Shown: piece by piece, positions 41,934 through 43,175 of the stretch
Position numbering within the stretch: position 1 is the stretch's first letter
How the letters are laid out: every line of letters begins with the position of its first letter
Assembly (NCBI GenBank): GCA_949915905.1
Contig: CATLEQ010000003.1
Span: forward strand, 1-43,175
From: an uncultured Lachnospiraceae bacterium
GTDB taxonomy: Bacteria; Bacillota; Clostridia; Lachnospirales; Lachnospiraceae
DNA length: 43,175 nt
Direction of reading: 5' to 3'
Program-made: the position numbers and the translations under genes
The notes under the pieces: generated by a model
Database searches by the model: none
The model's input: only the letters and a program-made list of their open reading frames with translations
What the model was told of the DNA's origin: nothing

Positions 41934-42554
41934 TTACGTATGCATCGAATAGTATGCTTTCTTCATATTTTCCTGCCCGTGCAGGATGATTCCGCCGGAA
42001 ATTCCGGCATTCCCGTTTTTGATTTCCTGAAAATAAAAGCTGTACGGCATAAAATCATCGTAAATTTCAATCTTTTCCGAGTGTCCCCATCTGAATTGGT
42101 CACGCAGGAAACGGATTAGCTTATGCCGGATAACGCCGTTTTCCAAAGCTGCATGTAAGTTCTTTCTGCTTTTGAATACAAACCTTGCCTGTCCCACGGA
42201 ATCATCAATCGAAAGTGCTTTCCATATGACAGGCTCATTCTTCTGCGTGCTTTCATGCAAACATTCCATCATTTTATCATAGGGCAGAATAATGGTATCC
42301 TGATAACCGGAAACCGTATCTCCATTGTTCTCAAGCCAAGAAAATTCAATCTCTATGGTCCCCGCATAAGTGTTCTGGTGCAGTATGGCAAAGGAATGGA
42401 TATCATAGGTGACAATCTCCGACTTGTGTTCCAGCTCTTCCAGCTTATGCCGGGAGATATAGAATCTGTGCGGCGATTTTCGGGTACGGCTGATTGTCCG
42501 CAAGCTAACATAATCACCCCTGAACACCATATACACAAGCGTTCTTTCTCTCAA
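41934..42554 (-). CDS. Conjugative-element hypothetical protein
   Basis: The protein of about 206 residues has no recognised domain. Visible stretches are VYMVFRGDYVSLRTISRTRK near the start, IEIEFSWLENNGDTVSG in the middle and QFRWGHSEKIEIYDDFMPY near the end. It is rich in aromatic and charged residues and has no membrane helix. The start is uncertain: TTG at 42554 has GGAG 11 bases upstream. The upstream region is the TGTGAGAA array, which may control it. The context is the DUF488/Fic part of a Tn1549-like element. Confidence 0.6.
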   Translation of the reverse strand: MRERTLVYMVFRGDYVSLRTISRTRKSPHRFYISRHKLEELEHKSEIVTYDIHSFAILHQNTYAGTIEIEFSWLENNGDTVSGYQDTIILPYDKMMECLHESTQKNEPVIWKALSIDDSVGQARFVFKSRKNLHAALENGVIRHKLIRFLRDQFRWGHSEKIEIYDDFMPYSFYFQEIKNGNAGISGGIILHGQENMKKAYYSMHT

Positions 42555-42621
42555 AATATCAATCTCTCCTTTCTTAAAACACACAACAGCATATAGAAAA
42601 TGAGGTACAGAGGAAGCAAAA

Positions 42622-42971
42622 TGTGAGAATGTGAGAAAACCTGTGAGAATTTAAAAACGTGTTTTCTCACACCAAAAAGCCTGATAAATCAAAGAAAATC
42701 GGTAATTGTGAGAATGTGAGAAATTATTTTATATTAAAGCTATAAAAAAATATATATGTGTATATAGTAGTATATTATTATGTGTATATTTATATATAAA
42801 GGTTTGGAAAAATTTTCTCACTTTCTCACACCGTTTAAATCCAGTACTGGCATGGATTTAAAAGCAGGCATTTTTTATTTTCTCACATATCTTAAAAACC
42901 CTCATAAACCAATGCTTTTGTGTGTGAGTTTTTCTGTATTTTCTCACATTTTTTCTCACACTTTTCTCACA
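42622..42971. repeat. Inverted array of TGTGAGAA octamers around an AT-rich core
   Basis: Eleven perfect TGTGAGAA copies are seen: 42622, 42630, 42642, 42707 and 42715 read forward, and 42664, 42823, 42880, 42941, 42953 and 42964 read reverse. Imperfect copies lie at 42815 and 42923. The left group points mostly right, the right group all left, with an AT-rich core at 42723-42798 between. A perfect 10-bp inverted repeat TTTAAATCCA/TGGATTTAAA lies at 42834-42862. This is the architecture of iteron-type origins or of cooperative operators. The last copy overlaps the stop codon of the gene to the right. Confidence 0.75.
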
Positions 42972-43175
42972 ATACTAAATCTTTGCTGTGGTAAAATTCA
43001 TCCATTACTTTCCCGCAGGCTTCTTCACTTTGTAAGCCGTAATGTCCATGATTCAGGCTTTCCGTTTTCTGGTTCCAGCTCGTCCAGACAGCATATCTGC
43101 CATCATCTTTTTTCGCTGATACCATGTAAAGATGGGAATCGTCAGGATGATACGATTTCTTCCTGACTTTCAGAA
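42967..43175 (-). CDS. Conserved conjugative-element protein, C-terminal part
   Basis: The 68 visible residues read YHPDDSHLYMVSAKKDDGRY, AVWTSWNQKTESLNHGHYGL and EEACGKVMDEFYHSKDLVL. The gene continues beyond the right edge. The pattern resembles small proteins found next to replication or relaxase genes in Tn1549-like elements; I cannot name it. The stop TGA lies inside a TGTGAGAA copy. Confidence 0.6.
   Translation of the reverse strand, partial: LKVRKKSYHPDDSHLYMVSAKKDDGRYAVWTSWNQKTESLNHGHYGLQSEEACGKVMDEFYHSKDLVL

Noticed and set aside
42723..42798. Simple low-complexity AT tract as the whole explanation of the region
   Set aside because: The TGTGAGAA copies lie outside the AT core, have mixed spacing and an ordered orientation, so the region is more than an AT-rich stretch.

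Overview
The window looks like chromosome of an endospore-forming member of the Clostridia, most probably Lachnospiraceae. The reasons are the sporulation genes spoIIID, spoIIR and sipL, the order prcB-like/sipL/ispE/gntR/spoIIR, the block dnaE-pfkA-murI-DUF1934, strong GGAGG ribosome binding sites and moderate GC with AT-rich accessory patches. Nearly all housekeeping genes read on the minus strand. No rRNA, tRNA or CRISPR array was seen.

Layout. 1-965: 5' part of a membrane sensor gene that runs off the left edge. 966-1622: an inverted-repeat insertion of about 160 bp that touches the end of spoIIID, and spoIIID with a sigma-E-like promoter. 1652-5900: a defence island with two modules, (i) an RloA-like ATPase plus RloB, and (ii) an AAA ATPase, a TOPRIM-like partner and a DUF2262 protein. 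In both modules the ATPase is open and the TOPRIM partner is broken. 6044-10398: an amino-acid module (threonine-synthase-family PLP enzyme, NhaC-type antiporter, RidA) with a divergent YheO-type regulator behind a long structured leader. 10653-13923: PutP symporter, TetR regulator, LacX-like epimerase. 13996-23260: lipoprotein foldase, Lys-rich membrane protein, DUF1934, murI, pfkA, dnaE, HPr-like protein, cvfB. 23275-25708: FAD-dependent dehydrogenase and acyl-ACP thioesterase. 25860-29590: DUF305 protein, then a decayed zone with a hydrolase fragment, an IlvD/Edd (YagF-like) dehydratase and a PD-(D/E)XK transposase-family remnant, bounded by multi-hairpin repeats. 29641-35448: CDF exporter, spoIIR, gntR, ispE, sipL, PrcB-like lipoprotein. 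35566-43175: accessory DNA with a RelB-like antitoxin and cut PIN toxin, an AbrB/RelE pair, a truncated Tn1549-type helicase/methylase, a broken and an intact AbiH gene, a VbhA/Fic pair, a DUF488 gene and an array of TGTGAGAA repeats around an AT-rich core.

The most unusual content is non-coding. There are two families of multi-hairpin repeats: family 1 at 10468, 24885 and 29448, and family 2 at 24741 and 26439. A third 200-bp hairpin element sits in the leader of the YheO-type gene, three 36-bp hairpin repeats lie inside the threonine-synthase-like gene, and an inverted array of octamers at 42622-42971 resembles an iteron origin or a cooperative operator. The defence genes show a repeated pattern of a kept ATPase with a lost nuclease-like partner, with breaks at a homopolymer or a deletion.

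All functional names rest on reading the sequence and on family knowledge. No database search was run.
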